DNA of 64,000 nucleotides, taken from Myxococcales bacterium. GTDB lineage: Bacteria > Myxococcota_A > Polyangia > Polyangiales > Polyangiaceae. A program made the position numbers and the translations under genes. Below are positions 34,060 through 42,743 of the stretch, one piece after another; position 1 is the stretch's first letter; every line of letters starts with the position of its first letter. The DNA is taken from assembly GCA_016712525.1 (NCBI GenBank), contig JADJQX010000007.1, positions 496,001 to 560,000 of the forward strand, in the 5' to 3' direction. Under the pieces are notes generated by a model, which was not told the DNA's origin, made no database searches, and saw only the letters and a list, made by a program, of their open reading frames with translations.

Positions 34060-35643
34060 CTACTTTTTTGCGGCGCGAACCACGCGGAGGAGCGCCTCGC
34101 CGGCCGCGCGTGCGATCTCCTCGAGCCGCTTCGTGCCGATCATCGTGTCCCCGAGCTCGTCGGCGACGACCACCGCGGCGGTCTTGCCGCTCACTCGAAT
34201 GGGGACCGCGGCGACGTCTCGCGTGGCCGTGCCCATGACCGAGAGGATCGCGCCGTGCGCGCTCGGGTCGAGCGGCCCGAGGTAGCTGCCCTCGGCGGAG
34301 GCCCACGCGAGCACCGTCGGCGCCTCGGCGGGCACGGTGACCGCGCGGAGCTCGCCCTCGTCGCCGAGCTCCGGGGTGCACGACCAGCCGACGTAGTCGC
34401 CTCGCTTCGCGACGAAGATCGCCACCCGACGCGCCACGCCACGCGCGCCCGCCTGCGTGATCCCGAGGATCGTGTCCCGGTCGTGCGCCGTACGGAGCGC
34501 GGCGACCGCTTGGCTCGTGTCGGGCGCGGGGAAGCTCTGCGTGGTCCGAGGCTTCGGCTCGCCCTGGGGACGTACGCTCGGCGCGCGCACCGAGATGGGC
34601 GGCGCTCCCGAAGGCCTCTGGCTCGGCGCACGGACGGAGACGGGCGGAGGGCGCGGAACGACGCTCTCGGTACGAGGACCGTCTCGGAGGCTTATCGACG
34701 GAACGGAGGGAAGCCCGCGCTCCGTGTCGGGAGGTGTAGGTAGGACGGCCTCGGGTGCCGTCGCCCCGTCGTTCGGGGTGGCGCCGAACGCCGATCCATC
34801 GCGGCTCGTCGAAGGCGCTTGGGGCGCGTCGACGGACCGCGTGACCTCGACCGCCGCGACCGGGAGGGACTCGATGGTGAGCCCCTGGTCGTTCGGCACG
34901 AGCTCGGGCGCCGGCGACGAGCTTTTCGAGCGGACGAGCGCCGCGTCCGGCAGCGAGAGGCCACCGCCGAGGCGAGCGTACGTGAGCGCGGCCAGGTCGT
35001 TCTCGCCGGCGGGCGCGGCCTCGGGGATCATGCTCTTGCGGCGGGTGAGGGGGATCGGAATGTCGGACCCTCGATCGTGGGGAACACCGACCTCGGTGCC
35101 CCACGGTGGTGTGCGCTTCGAGATGAGCTTCGGGACGGGAGGAGGTGTCTCCGGGTGACGGAGCGCCGGGGCCCCGTGCGGCCGTGCCCCGGCAGAGCCG
35201 ACCGAGCGACCGGAGAGGGCCGCGTAGCTCGGGCGGTCACGCAGCGCCCGCTCGACGTCCTCGAGGGACGCGCGGACCGCGACCACGTTGGCCTGGAGGT
35301 GGAACGCGATCTCCTCGGCCGCGTGCGTGTCGAACACGTTGACGACCGCCACGTCGACCGTGTTCGAGCGGACGTCCAGCCGAAGCGGGACGGCGAGGAG
35401 GCGTGAGCAGAGGCCCGCCGGGAGGCGATCGAGGAGGTCGGGATCGGCGACCACGTCGTGGAGGACGGGGGCATCTCCGCGGGCGAGCTCCTCGTCGAGG
35501 CGATCGTTCGTGAGGGCGCCCGTGTCGAGGAGCGCGTGCTCGACGGGGGAGTCGTTCGACACGGCGACGTAGAGGGCTCGCTCGAGCGCGTCTGCGCTCA
35601 CGACCTCGGCCACGATCAAACCTTTGGCGAACTCGACCGCCAC
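34060..35643 (-). CDS. MshEN-domain protein with C-terminal GAF-like domain
   Basis: A 527-residue protein. Residues 1-140 match the N-terminal MshEN/GspE domain (LIVAEVVSADALERALYVAVSNDSPVEHALLDTGALTNDRLDEEL ... PLRLDVRSNTVDVAVVNVFDTHAAEEIAFHLQANVVAVRAS). A long low-complexity Pro/Ser/Arg linker (about 150-370) follows. The C-terminal domain (ALRTAHDRDTILGITQAGARGVARRVAIFVAKRGDYVGWSCTPELG ... AAVVVADELG) has the GAF fold pattern. The secretion ATPase normally following MshEN is absent. MshEN domains can bind cyclic di-GMP, so this may be a second-messenger sensor; that is inferred. Confidence 0.75.
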   Translation of the reverse strand: MAVEFAKGLIVAEVVSADALERALYVAVSNDSPVEHALLDTGALTNDRLDEELARGDAPVLHDVVADPDLLDRLPAGLCSRLLAVPLRLDVRSNTVDVAVVNVFDTHAAEEIAFHLQANVVAVRASLEDVERALRDRPSYAALSGRSVGSAGARPHGAPALRHPETPPPVPKLISKRTPPWGTEVGVPHDRGSDIPIPLTRRKSMIPEAAPAGENDLAALTYARLGGGLSLPDAALVRSKSSSPAPELVPNDQGLTIESLPVAAVEVTRSVDAPQAPSTSRDGSAFGATPNDGATAPEAVLPTPPDTERGLPSVPSISLRDGPRTESVVPRPPPVSVRAPSQRPSGAPPISVRAPSVRPQGEPKPRTTQSFPAPDTSQAVAALRTAHDRDTILGITQAGARGVARRVAIFVAKRGDYVGWSCTPELGDEGELRAVTVPAEAPTVLAWASAEGSYLGPLDPSAHGAILSVMGTATRDVAAVPIRVSGKTAAVVVADELGDTMIGTKRLEEIARAAGEALLRVVRAAKK

Positions 35644-35695
35644 GACCCGACGACGTTACACCAAAGCGGCCGCCGCTGCGCCGATTTCGTAGAGA

Positions 35696-36001
35696 CTACG
35701 GGCGCTTCCCGAACTGGAAGACGACCTCGCTCTTCCGGAGGAGGCCGAGCTTCGACCGGGCGATGCGCTCGACCGCGGCCGGGTTGTCGCGCAGCTCGGT
35801 CACGTCGACCCGGAGCTTGGCGACGTCACGCCGGAGCTCTTGGTTCTCGGCGTCGACCTGGGCGAGCTCCCGCTCGAGCTGGCGCATCCGGGGGAGGCCC
35901 TCGGGCTTGAGCACGAGGAGCGGCACCGAGACGAAGGCCACCCCGAGGATCGCGACGGGCAGAAGTCGCTCGAAGGCTCGCTCGACGGACGTCTCGGACA
36001 T
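35696..36001 (-). CDS. FtsB/DivIC-like septum formation initiator
   Basis: A 101-residue protein with one N-terminal membrane helix (about 14-32, LLPVAILGVAFVSVPLLVL), a coiled-coil (RQLERELAQVDAENQELRRDVAKLRVDVTELRDN) and the typical C-terminal motif AVERIARSKLGLLRKSEVVFQF. In other bacteria this class sits in the FtsQ-FtsB-FtsL complex at the division septum. It lies 52 bases upstream of the MshEN gene on the minus strand and is divergent from gatB, with 56 bases between the starts. Confidence 0.87.
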   Translation of the reverse strand: MSETSVERAFERLLPVAILGVAFVSVPLLVLKPEGLPRMRQLERELAQVDAENQELRRDVAKLRVDVTELRDNPAAVERIARSKLGLLRKSEVVFQFGKRP

Positions 36002-36057
36002 GACCCGACACTGTCAGCCCCGGCGGCTCGGGGCCAACTTTCTGGTATGGGACAGCC

Positions 36058-37512
36058 ATGAACCCGGTCGAGAGAGACTTCGAAACCGTGGTGGGGCTCG
36101 AGGTGCACGCGCAGCTCCTCACGCGCACCAAGCTCTTCTGCGGTTGCGAGACGAGCTTCGGTCGTGCGCCCAACACCCACGTCTGCCCCGTGTGCGCCGG
36201 CCACCCGGGCACGCTCCCGCGGCTGAATGGGGGCGCCGTGCGAAAAGCCATCGCCGCGTGTCTCGCCCTCGGCTCCGAGGTCGCCGAGGTCTCGGTCTTC
36301 TCCCGGAAGAACTACTTCTACCCGGACCTCCCCAAGGGCTACCAAATCACCCAGTTCGAGGCGCCCATCGGCCGCGGAGGGTACGTCGACGTCCCGCTCG
36401 CCGATGGCACCACGAAACGGGCCCGGCTCGAGCGCATCCACATGGAGGAGGACGCCGGGAAGAGCGTGCACGAAGGGGAGCATAGCCTCGTCGATCTGAA
36501 CCGCGCCGGCACCCCGCTCGTCGAGATCGTCGGCAGGCCCGACCTCGCGAGCGGCAGAGAGGCGGCCGCGTACCTCAGGACGTTGCGCGACGCGCTCGTG
36601 TTCGCCGGAGTGAACGACGGGAACCTCGAGGAGGGGAGCTTCCGCTGCGACGCGAACGTCTCCGTGCGCAGGCGCGGGGATCCCGAGCTCGGCGTGCGGG
36701 TCGAGCTCAAGAACATCAACTCGTTTCGTTTCGTCGAGAAGGCGATCGAGGTCGAGGCCGCGCGTCAGATCGCGATCGTGTCCGCCGGAGGCCGCGTGCG
36801 CTCGGAGACCCGCGGGTGGGACGAGGCCAAGGAGGCGACGTTCGCCATGCGCTCGAAAGAGACGGCCCAGGACTACCGCTACTTCACCGAGCCGGACCTC
36901 CTCCCGCTGCGCGTCGATCCCGCGCTCGTCGAAGCCGTGCGCCGCGACCTCCCCGAGGGGCCCACGGCCAAACGTCGCCGCTACGTCGAGGCGTTGGGGC
37001 TCTCGCCGTACGCCGCGGACGTGCTCACGCAACATCCCGGAATTGCATCGTATTTCGAGGCTGCACTCGCGCTCGGCGCTGACGCTGTCGCGCTCGCCAA
37101 CTTCGTGCAAGCGGAGGTCATGGCCGACGTGCGAACGCATGGCCTGGAGGTGGACCTGCCGGTGACGGCGCGGGCCGTCGCGGGGGTGCTCGCGCTGGTC
37201 AAGGCCGGCACCATCAGCGGCAAACAAGCAAAGGACCTCTACCGCGCCGTGAGAGAGCGAGGCGGGGACGTCGACGTGGAGAGGCTCGCCGAGGAGATCG
37301 GTATGCGCCAGCTGAGCGACGAGGGCGCCCTGCGAGCCCTCTGCGAGAAGGTGCTCGCCGACAGCCCGAAGCAGCGCGACGAGTACCGAAAGGGCAAGAA
37401 GACCCTGTTCGGATACTTCGTCGGGCAGGTCATGAAGGCCTCGTCCGGGAAGGCGAACCCCGCCCTCGCGAACGCCATCTTGACGGAGCTGCTCTCGAAG
37501 GAGGGCGCGTGA
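36058..37512 (+). CDS. gatB: Asp/Glu-tRNA amidotransferase subunit B
   Basis: A 484-residue GatB of normal length: GLEVHAQLLTRTKLFCGC, NTHVCPVCAGHPGTLPRLN (Zn cysteines), HMEEDAGKSVHE, DLNRAGTPLVEIVGRPDL, RCDANVSVRRRG and VELKNINSF. The C-terminal YqeY-like helical domain (GKQAKDLYRAV ... GYFVGQVMKASSGKANPALANAIL) is complete. It supports conversion of mischarged Glu-tRNA(Gln)/Asp-tRNA(Asn) together with GatA and GatC, which are not adjacent. Its stop overlaps the start of a sensor kinase gene. Confidence 0.97.
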   Translation: MNPVERDFETVVGLEVHAQLLTRTKLFCGCETSFGRAPNTHVCPVCAGHPGTLPRLNGGAVRKAIAACLALGSEVAEVSVFSRKNYFYPDLPKGYQITQFEAPIGRGGYVDVPLADGTTKRARLERIHMEEDAGKSVHEGEHSLVDLNRAGTPLVEIVGRPDLASGREAAAYLRTLRDALVFAGVNDGNLEEGSFRCDANVSVRRRGDPELGVRVELKNINSFRFVEKAIEVEAARQIAIVSAGGRVRSETRGWDEAKEATFAMRSKETAQDYRYFTEPDLLPLRVDPALVEAVRRDLPEGPTAKRRRYVEALGLSPYAADVLTQHPGIASYFEAALALGADAVALANFVQAEVMADVRTHGLEVDLPVTARAVAGVLALVKAGTISGKQAKDLYRAVRERGGDVDVERLAEEIGMRQLSDEGALRALCEKVLADSPKQRDEYRKGKKTLFGYFVGQVMKASSGKANPALANAILTELLSKEGA

Positions 37513-39053
37513 TGGCCCGGGAAGGAGAGAGCGTCGCCCCGCCCGGGACCTTCCCGATCCTTCCCGAGGCGCGCGCCTCACGAGCGCGCGGGCGCGTGCT
37601 CATCGTGGACGACAACGCCGAGCTCCGCGGCGCCCTCGAGGACGTCATCGCGAGCGTGCGCGACGACGCCGGCGAGCCTCGGTTCCTCGTGCGCGCCGCG
37701 GAGAGCGGGGCGCACGGCCTCGCGCTCGCGGAGGAAGCGGGCTTCGACGTGGCCATCGTCGACGTGAAGCTGCCCGATTCGAGCGGGGTCGATCTCATCG
37801 AGCCGCTCCGCGAGAAGGCCCCCTTCTCGGAGGTCCTCCTGGTCACGGGCTTCGCGACGCTCGACGCGGCGATGGGGGCGCTCCGGAGCGGCGCGTTCGC
37901 CTTCGTCCTGAAGTCGTTCCGCCCCGAGGAGCTCATCGCCACGGTCGAGCAGGCCTTCGCCAAGGTCGCGCTGAAGCGCGAGCGCGAGGAGCTCGAGCGC
38001 CGCTACCGCGATCTCGTCGAGCTCACGAGCGTGCTCTTCGTCGCCCTCGACGCTACGGACCTCGTGTCCCTGTGGAACCGTCGTGTGGCGACGCTCACAG
38101 CTGTCGCCACGGAGGACGCGCTCGGTCGGCCGATGCTCGACGAGTTCGTCTCGGAGGACTCACGGGAGCGGTTTCGCCAGGCGCTCGCGCGCGTCCGTGC
38201 CAAGGGTGGAGAGCGCCGAGGGGTCGAGGTCGAGACCGGGCTCGTCGGCGCCAAGGGCCTGCGTGTGCGGTGGCACCTCTCGCGCGCCGACGGAGTACAA
38301 GGCGTCGTGTACGCGGTGGGCATCGACGTCACCGAGAAGCGCGCGCTCGAGAAACGCGCGGCCGACGCCGAGGCGCTCTCGGCGATGAGCTCGCTCGCGC
38401 TGAACCTCGCCCACGAGATCCGGAACCCCCTCAACGCCGCGATCCTCCAGCTTCACCTGCTCGCGCGGGACGTCGACAAAATCTCGGCCGACGAGGGCGC
38501 GCGGTCGGCGCTCCGCACACGCGCGGGGATCGTCGGGGACGAGATCGGTCGCCTGAACCGCCTCCTCACCGAGTTCCTCGAGCTCGCGCGACCGCGTGGG
38601 TTGGCGCGCGAGCCCGTGCACGTGCCGAGGCTCATGCACGACGTGCTCGACCTCGAGCGCGACACGGCCCTCGCGCGAGGGGTCTCGTTCGTCCGAGAGC
38701 TCCCGGAGGACGGGTGCCTCGCCATCGGCGACGCGGGCAAGCTGAAGCAGGTCCTCATCAACCTGGTCGTCAACGCCATCGACGCCATGAAAGGCGGGGG
38801 TATCCTGACGGCGAAGGTCCGCGCGAGCGCCGACATGGTCGAGATGTCGGTCTCCGACACGGGGGCAGGCATCGACAAGGACGTGCTCGCGAGCGTCTTC
38901 GATCCCTTCTTCACCACGAAGGAGGCAGGGACGGGGCTCGGGCTCAGCATCGTGAGGAAGATCGTCGACCAGCACCGCGGCGACGTGCGCATCGACAGCG
39001 AGCCCGGCCGTGGCACCACGGTCGTCGTGAGCGTGCCTCGCGCGACGGCCTGA
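37512..39053 (+). CDS. Receiver-PAS-histidine kinase hybrid
   Basis: A 513-residue signalling protein. Residues about 28-145 form a receiver domain: acidic pair in VDDN, phospho-acceptor D84 (VAIVDVKLPD), conserved Thr (LLVTGFA) and K134 (FVLKSF). A PAS domain (about 165-275) follows. The kinase has the H-box at H301 (NLAHEIRNPLNAAILQLHLL), N-box (LINLVVNAIDAM), G1 (VSDTGAGID), F and G2 (FDPFFTTKEAGTGLGLSIVRKI). ATG 37512 shares one base with the gatB stop (TGATG) and has GAGGG six bases before, so it is coupled to GatB. A receiver in front of the kinase suggests it is itself controlled by another kinase. No membrane segment. Confidence 0.9.
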   Translation: MAREGESVAPPGTFPILPEARASRARGRVLIVDDNAELRGALEDVIASVRDDAGEPRFLVRAAESGAHGLALAEEAGFDVAIVDVKLPDSSGVDLIEPLREKAPFSEVLLVTGFATLDAAMGALRSGAFAFVLKSFRPEELIATVEQAFAKVALKREREELERRYRDLVELTSVLFVALDATDLVSLWNRRVATLTAVATEDALGRPMLDEFVSEDSRERFRQALARVRAKGGERRGVEVETGLVGAKGLRVRWHLSRADGVQGVVYAVGIDVTEKRALEKRAADAEALSAMSSLALNLAHEIRNPLNAAILQLHLLARDVDKISADEGARSALRTRAGIVGDEIGRLNRLLTEFLELARPRGLAREPVHVPRLMHDVLDLERDTALARGVSFVRELPEDGCLAIGDAGKLKQVLINLVVNAIDAMKGGGILTAKVRASADMVEMSVSDTGAGIDKDVLASVFDPFFTTKEAGTGLGLSIVRKIVDQHRGDVRIDSEPGRGTTVVVSVPRATA

Positions 39054-39088
39054 GCGCTCCGGACGAAGCGCACATCTGCCTACAAAAG

Positions 39089-39124
39089 CGACGCGCCCCG
39101 ACCTCTTTCGAAGCCGGGGCGTCG
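39089..39124. terminator. Hairpin between convergent genes (possible two-way terminator)
   Basis: CGACG-CG-CCCCG (39089-39100) pairs with CGGGGCGTCG (39115-39124): ten base pairs with a two-base bulge. It lies between the sensor kinase stop and the convergent gene. No clear T-run is present on either side. Confidence 0.4.
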
Positions 39125-39136
39125 TGTGCGCGAGAT

Positions 39137-39766
39137 TCAGCGGCCTGGCGGCTTCAGCGGGAGCACCGAGGACGAGAGGGGAGGCGGAGGGATCTTCCCC
39201 GAAGGGCGCGCCTCGGGGGTCGTGTCGCCGGCCTCGATCGCCATGAGGGCCATGAAGAGCCGGTCCATCCCGAGCTCGAGGGCGGCCTCGCGGTGGAACG
39301 TGTGGACCACGCGGATGAGGCGGAGCGAGGTCGTCTTGCCGAGGTCGATCTCACGCTCGAGGAAGGCCTCGAACGAGCCGAAGCCCTTCGCCTCGTAGAG
39401 CTTCTTGGCTTGGATCTCCTTGAGGACCAGGCCGATGTCGTAAAACCCCTTGTTGAGGTTTTTGCGGAAGCCCTTCACCGAGACGAGCGCGTTGTGGAGG
39501 TCGGCGATGCGCTGCTTGATGTCCTCGGCGCCCTGCGGGGTGCGGATCGTGGCGCGGGCGCTCCCGGGGAGGGGGGGCTCGGCCGCCCGTGCTCGCGCCT
39601 CGGCCGCGTGTTTGGCGGCGTGCCGCGCGGCCCACGGAGCCGCGCCGCGGAGGCCCAGCTTGCGCTTCGGCGTGTCCTTCTCGGCTTTGGAACCCTTGGC
39701 GCCTTTGGCGCCTTTTTCGGGTTTCGCGTCTGGTTTTGCCTTTGCCGACTTCTTCGTCGTCGCCAT
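39137..39766 (-). CDS. Lys/Ala-tailed protein of unknown function
   Basis: A 209-residue protein. Residues 1-45 are Lys/Ala/Pro-rich (KKSAKAKPDAKPEKGAKGAK) like a histone H1 tail. A helical domain then follows (about 75-175: IKQRIADLHNALVSVKGFRKNLNKGFYDIGLVLKEIQAKKLYEAKGFGSFEAFLEREIDLGKTTSLRLIRVVHTF) whose helix-turn-helix-like part recalls ParB/DUF3102-type DNA-binding helices. The basic tail and this domain suggest nucleic-acid binding, but I cannot name the family. ATG 39766 is used; GTG 39778 is an alternative. Confidence 0.65.
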   Translation of the reverse strand: MATTKKSAKAKPDAKPEKGAKGAKGSKAEKDTPKRKLGLRGAAPWAARHAAKHAAEARARAAEPPLPGSARATIRTPQGAEDIKQRIADLHNALVSVKGFRKNLNKGFYDIGLVLKEIQAKKLYEAKGFGSFEAFLEREIDLGKTTSLRLIRVVHTFHREAALELGMDRLFMALMAIEAGDTTPEARPSGKIPPPPLSSSVLPLKPPGR

Positions 39767-40021
39767 GGGGAAGCTCACTCACTTCTTCGGGTGGCAGGGC
39801 CACCCTGGTCTCGGTCTCGGCCACCCTTGTGGACCGGGTCCGCCGCCCCACACGGGGGTCTCGGCGGTCCGACCGGGATGACTCTACGTTCGCGAAGTGT
39901 GAGCGCAGGCCTTGCCGGATTCCCCCGGGGCCGGCCGCGCCGACGGGTCGTCGATAGCACCCTTTGCGGAGCCGCGTAAAGAACGGTTGCATCGGTGGCC
40001 CCTCGGGAAAGATAGTCTCGC
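39767..40021. other. Intergenic region between the Lys/Ala-tailed gene and thrB
   Basis: These 255 bases separate two divergent genes. They contain repeated GGTCTCGG/CCACCC words, but no hairpin, ORF or RNA that I can support. Promoters for both genes should lie here. Confidence 0.3.
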
Positions 40022-40978
40022 GTGGCCATCCGTACGCCCCTCACCCCGGAGGACGTCGCTCCGTGCTTGTCCGCCATCGGGCACGACGCCCGGAGCGTGA
40101 CGCTCGAGCCCGTGCACGCTGGCACGGTCAACACGAGCTACGTGGCCCGGCTCGCCTCCGGAGCGCGGGTATTTCTCCGCCTCTACGAGCAACAGGACCC
40201 GTCCGGTGCCGCACGGGAGGCCGCGCTCCTCGGGCGGCTCGCGGCCCGCGACGTCCCGACGCCCGGTCCGCTCGTTCGCGCCGACGGCGCCTATGTCACG
40301 CTCGTGCATGGAAAGGCCCTCGTCGCGTTTCCGTTCCTCGAAGGCGAGACGACCTGCCAGGCGGGGGTCACCCCCACGAAGCTCCGCGCCGTCGGCACGG
40401 CGCTCGCGCGCCTCCACCTTGCCGTCGACGGAGTGCCGGCGCCGAGGGGGAGGTTCGAGCGCGAGGACCTCCTCCGCTTGGTTTCGACCTTCGGCGTGCA
40501 CCCTTCGTGCTCGGTGCGGGAGACGGCCCCGTTCCTTGCGAGGGAGCTGTCTCGCGACGACGGTCCGGCGGCGCGAGATCCGTCGCTCCCGGGCGGGCTC
40601 GTCCACGGCGATCTCTTCCGCGACAACGTCCTCTTTCGAGGCGACGAGCTCGCCGCGCTGCTCGACTTCGAGTCCGCGTGCGAGGGGACGTTCGTCTACG
40701 ACCTCGCCGTGGTCTTCTTGTCGTGGTGTTACGGCGCGTCGTTCGACTGGGATCTGGCGCGCGCGCTCGTCGCGGGGTACGAGGTCGTCCGACCTTTGGA
40801 ACGACGCGAATGGAATGCCTTTTTCGCCGAGGCTCGGTTCGGGTGCCTGCGCTTCGCGACGACGCGTATCGCCGACGACACGATCCGGGTCGGCAAACAC
40901 TACCGGCGCTTTCTCGCCCGTCTGACGGCGCTCGAGGCGGTCGGCCCCTCGGGGCTCGCCGAGAGGCTCCGGGCATGA
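40022..40978 (+). CDS. thrB: Homoserine kinase, type II (aminoglycoside phosphotransferase fold)
   Basis: A 318-residue kinase of the ThrB-II group, normal length. Motifs: NTSYVARLASGARVFLRLYE, the catalytic Brenner loop VHGDLFRDNVLF (D197, N202) and the Mg ligand D215 in LLDFESACEGTFVYDLA. It should phosphorylate homoserine for threonine synthesis. Other APH-fold kinases are possible, but HxDLFRDNV is very close to ThrB. The start is the GTG at 40022. The stop overlaps the ATG of the following outer-membrane protein (ATGA). Confidence 0.85.
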   Translation: MAIRTPLTPEDVAPCLSAIGHDARSVTLEPVHAGTVNTSYVARLASGARVFLRLYEQQDPSGAAREAALLGRLAARDVPTPGPLVRADGAYVTLVHGKALVAFPFLEGETTCQAGVTPTKLRAVGTALARLHLAVDGVPAPRGRFEREDLLRLVSTFGVHPSCSVRETAPFLARELSRDDGPAARDPSLPGGLVHGDLFRDNVLFRGDELAALLDFESACEGTFVYDLAVVFLSWCYGASFDWDLARALVAGYEVVRPLERREWNAFFAEARFGCLRFATTRIADDTIRVGKHYRRFLARLTALEAVGPSGLAERLRA

Positions 40979-41694
40979 GCGGCGTCAAGGCGAGCGTGCT
41001 CGCGGCCGTCGTCCTCGTGCTCTCGTTCCTCCCGGCGGTCGCCCACGCCGACGACCTCGACGACGACGAGAGCCAAGAGAAGAAGCCGGCCCAGGCTCCG
41101 CCCAAAGGTCCCGAGCTCCCCCCGGCCGATCCCGCGCCGGGCCTCATGCCCGAGCGGAACGACCCGTACCTGGCGCGCGAGAACATGGTCGCCCCGAGCC
41201 TCGTTTGGCTCGTGGCGCAGGCCATCCCGAGCCCGTCGCTCGTCGTCGGTGGACAGGGCGCAGTTCCTCCTCCCCCCGAGGCTCCCGCCGAGGGCGGCGC
41301 GCATTTCGGCCTCCGCTGGCACATCACGCCGTTCCTCTACTCGTTCGGCATTCATCGTCGCCTCTCGCCCGTGCGCACGCTCGTGGTCGAGCCCGTGGTG
41401 CGGCACTCCGGATCGGTCGAGCTCCTGCTCACGCCCGAGTGGGTCTCGTTCGCGGGGGGAAAGGGGCTCTTCTCCGTGGGCGCGCGTGCCACGCTCCCGC
41501 TCCTCCAGCGTGGCGAGTACCTGAGCGCGTCGCTCGGCGTCGCGCATACCTGGTTCGACGGCACGCCCGGTGTCCGCTACGAGGCCGGCGTCCACGTGCT
41601 CTTCGGCCTCTTCGGCCTCGTCGCCACGGTCTCACCGACCCCGGCGCACTCGCCGGTCGCCACCATGCTCACCCTCGACCTCCGGTACTTCTGA
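40975..41694 (+). CDS. Exported beta-barrel-like protein of unknown function
   Basis: A 239-residue protein with a signal peptide (VVLVLSFLPAVAHADD), an acidic then Pro-rich segment, and a C-terminal domain of strands (HFGLRWHITPFLYSFGIHRRLSPVRTLVVEPVVRHSGSVELLLTPEWVSF ... LSASLGVAHTWFDGTPGVRYEAGVHVLFGLFGL) ending in LTLDLRYF, an aromatic outer-membrane signature. Its ATG overlaps the thrB stop and the next gene starts one base after its own stop, so thrB, this gene and the MBL lipoprotein form one transcript. Confidence 0.72.
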   Translation: MSGVKASVLAAVVLVLSFLPAVAHADDLDDDESQEKKPAQAPPKGPELPPADPAPGLMPERNDPYLARENMVAPSLVWLVAQAIPSPSLVVGGQGAVPPPPEAPAEGGAHFGLRWHITPFLYSFGIHRRLSPVRTLVVEPVVRHSGSVELLLTPEWVSFAGGKGLFSVGARATLPLLQRGEYLSASLGVAHTWFDGTPGVRYEAGVHVLFGLFGLVATVSPTPAHSPVATMLTLDLRYF

Positions 41695-41695
41695 C

Positions 41696-42676
41696 ATGGC
41701 CGTCCTCACGAAGACCTTCGTGTCGCGAGCCGCGTGCGGTCTGCTCGCGGCGTCCGTCGCCCTCGTCGCGTCGGGCTGCGCCATCGGGTCGATCGCCGCC
41801 CGCAACATGTCGACGATCACGCGGACGCCCGACAAGGTGCCTCACAAGATATCGAAACCACTGCGGAAAGACGCGAGGCTCTCCGTGCTCTGGGTGGGGC
41901 ACGCCACCTGCCTCCTCCAGATCGACGACAAGGTCGTGCTCACCGATCCGGTCTTCACGGCGACGATCGCCGGTCTCTCGCGCCGGCTGGTCGAGCCCGG
42001 GATCGACGTCGCCGACGTGCCCCCGATCGACGCCGTGCTCGTCTCGCACGTGCACGCCGACCACCTCTCGCTCGGCTCGCTCGAGATGCTGGCTCCCAAG
42101 GTTCGCCATCTGGCGCTCCCACGTGGCGGGCTCACCTACCTCACGGACTTCGCGTTCGACGCGTTCGAGCTCGGCACCTGGGAGCGCTGGGAGAAGGACG
42201 GCCTCCGGATCACGGCGGTGCCCGTGCGCCACGTCGGGTTTCGGTACGGCATCGACGATGCCTGGATGAAGGACGCCTTCACGGGCTACGTCGTCGAGTA
42301 CCACGGCCTCAAGGTGTACTTCGGTGGGGACACGGCCTACGACGAGCGCGCCTTCGTCGAGACCGGCAGGCGGTTCCCGGGCATCGACCTCGCGCTCTTG
42401 CCCACGGGTCCGGCGGAGCCACGCGAGTTCATGCGGCGCACGCACGTGGGTCCGGAAGAGTCGGTGCAGGTCTTCCTCGACCTGGGCGCGAAGGCGGTCG
42501 TGCCCATCCACCGCGACACGTTCGTGAGCTCGACCGACGAACGCGGAGAAGCTCTCCGCCGCTTCCTGGCCGAAGCGAAGGTGAAGTCCGTCCCGGATGC
42601 GAGCGTGATCGCGCTCGGCATCGGCGAGCAGCGGGTCGTCGTCCCGGTGCCGAAGCCCAAAGCCGACGACGAGTGA
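41696..42676 (+). CDS. MBL-fold hydrolase, lipoprotein-anchored (UlaG/NAPE-PLD-like)
   Basis: A 326-residue metallo-beta-lactamase-fold protein. The signal ends in a lipobox with Cys28 (LVASGC). Metal ligands are in SHVHADHLS (H118, H120, D122, H123), VPVRHVGFR, YFGGDTAYD and VPIHRDTF. The order, with a WVGHATCLLQIDDKVVLTDPVF start, matches the NAPE-phospholipase D/UlaG branch that cleaves phosphodiester or lactone substrates. Location is expected to be the inner or outer membrane, facing the periplasm. Substrate unknown. Confidence 0.83.
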   Translation: MAVLTKTFVSRAACGLLAASVALVASGCAIGSIAARNMSTITRTPDKVPHKISKPLRKDARLSVLWVGHATCLLQIDDKVVLTDPVFTATIAGLSRRLVEPGIDVADVPPIDAVLVSHVHADHLSLGSLEMLAPKVRHLALPRGGLTYLTDFAFDAFELGTWERWEKDGLRITAVPVRHVGFRYGIDDAWMKDAFTGYVVEYHGLKVYFGGDTAYDERAFVETGRRFPGIDLALLPTGPAEPREFMRRTHVGPEESVQVFLDLGAKAVVPIHRDTFVSSTDERGEALRRFLAEAKVKSVPDASVIALGIGEQRVVVPVPKPKADDE

Positions 42677-42684
42677 GTGAAACG

Positions 42685-42724
42685 CGCGAGGGCCGCGACC
42701 CGGGTGGGTGCGGCCCTCGTCGCG
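42685..42724. terminator. Two-way hairpin between the MBL gene and the dynamin gene
   Basis: CGCGAGGGCCGC (42685-42696) pairs with GCGGCCCTCGTCGCG (42710-42724), a long GC stem with one mismatch, placed between convergent stops. No strong T-run follows on either side. Confidence 0.5.
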
Positions 42725-42743
42725 ACAGGCGCGCGCGGTAGCC

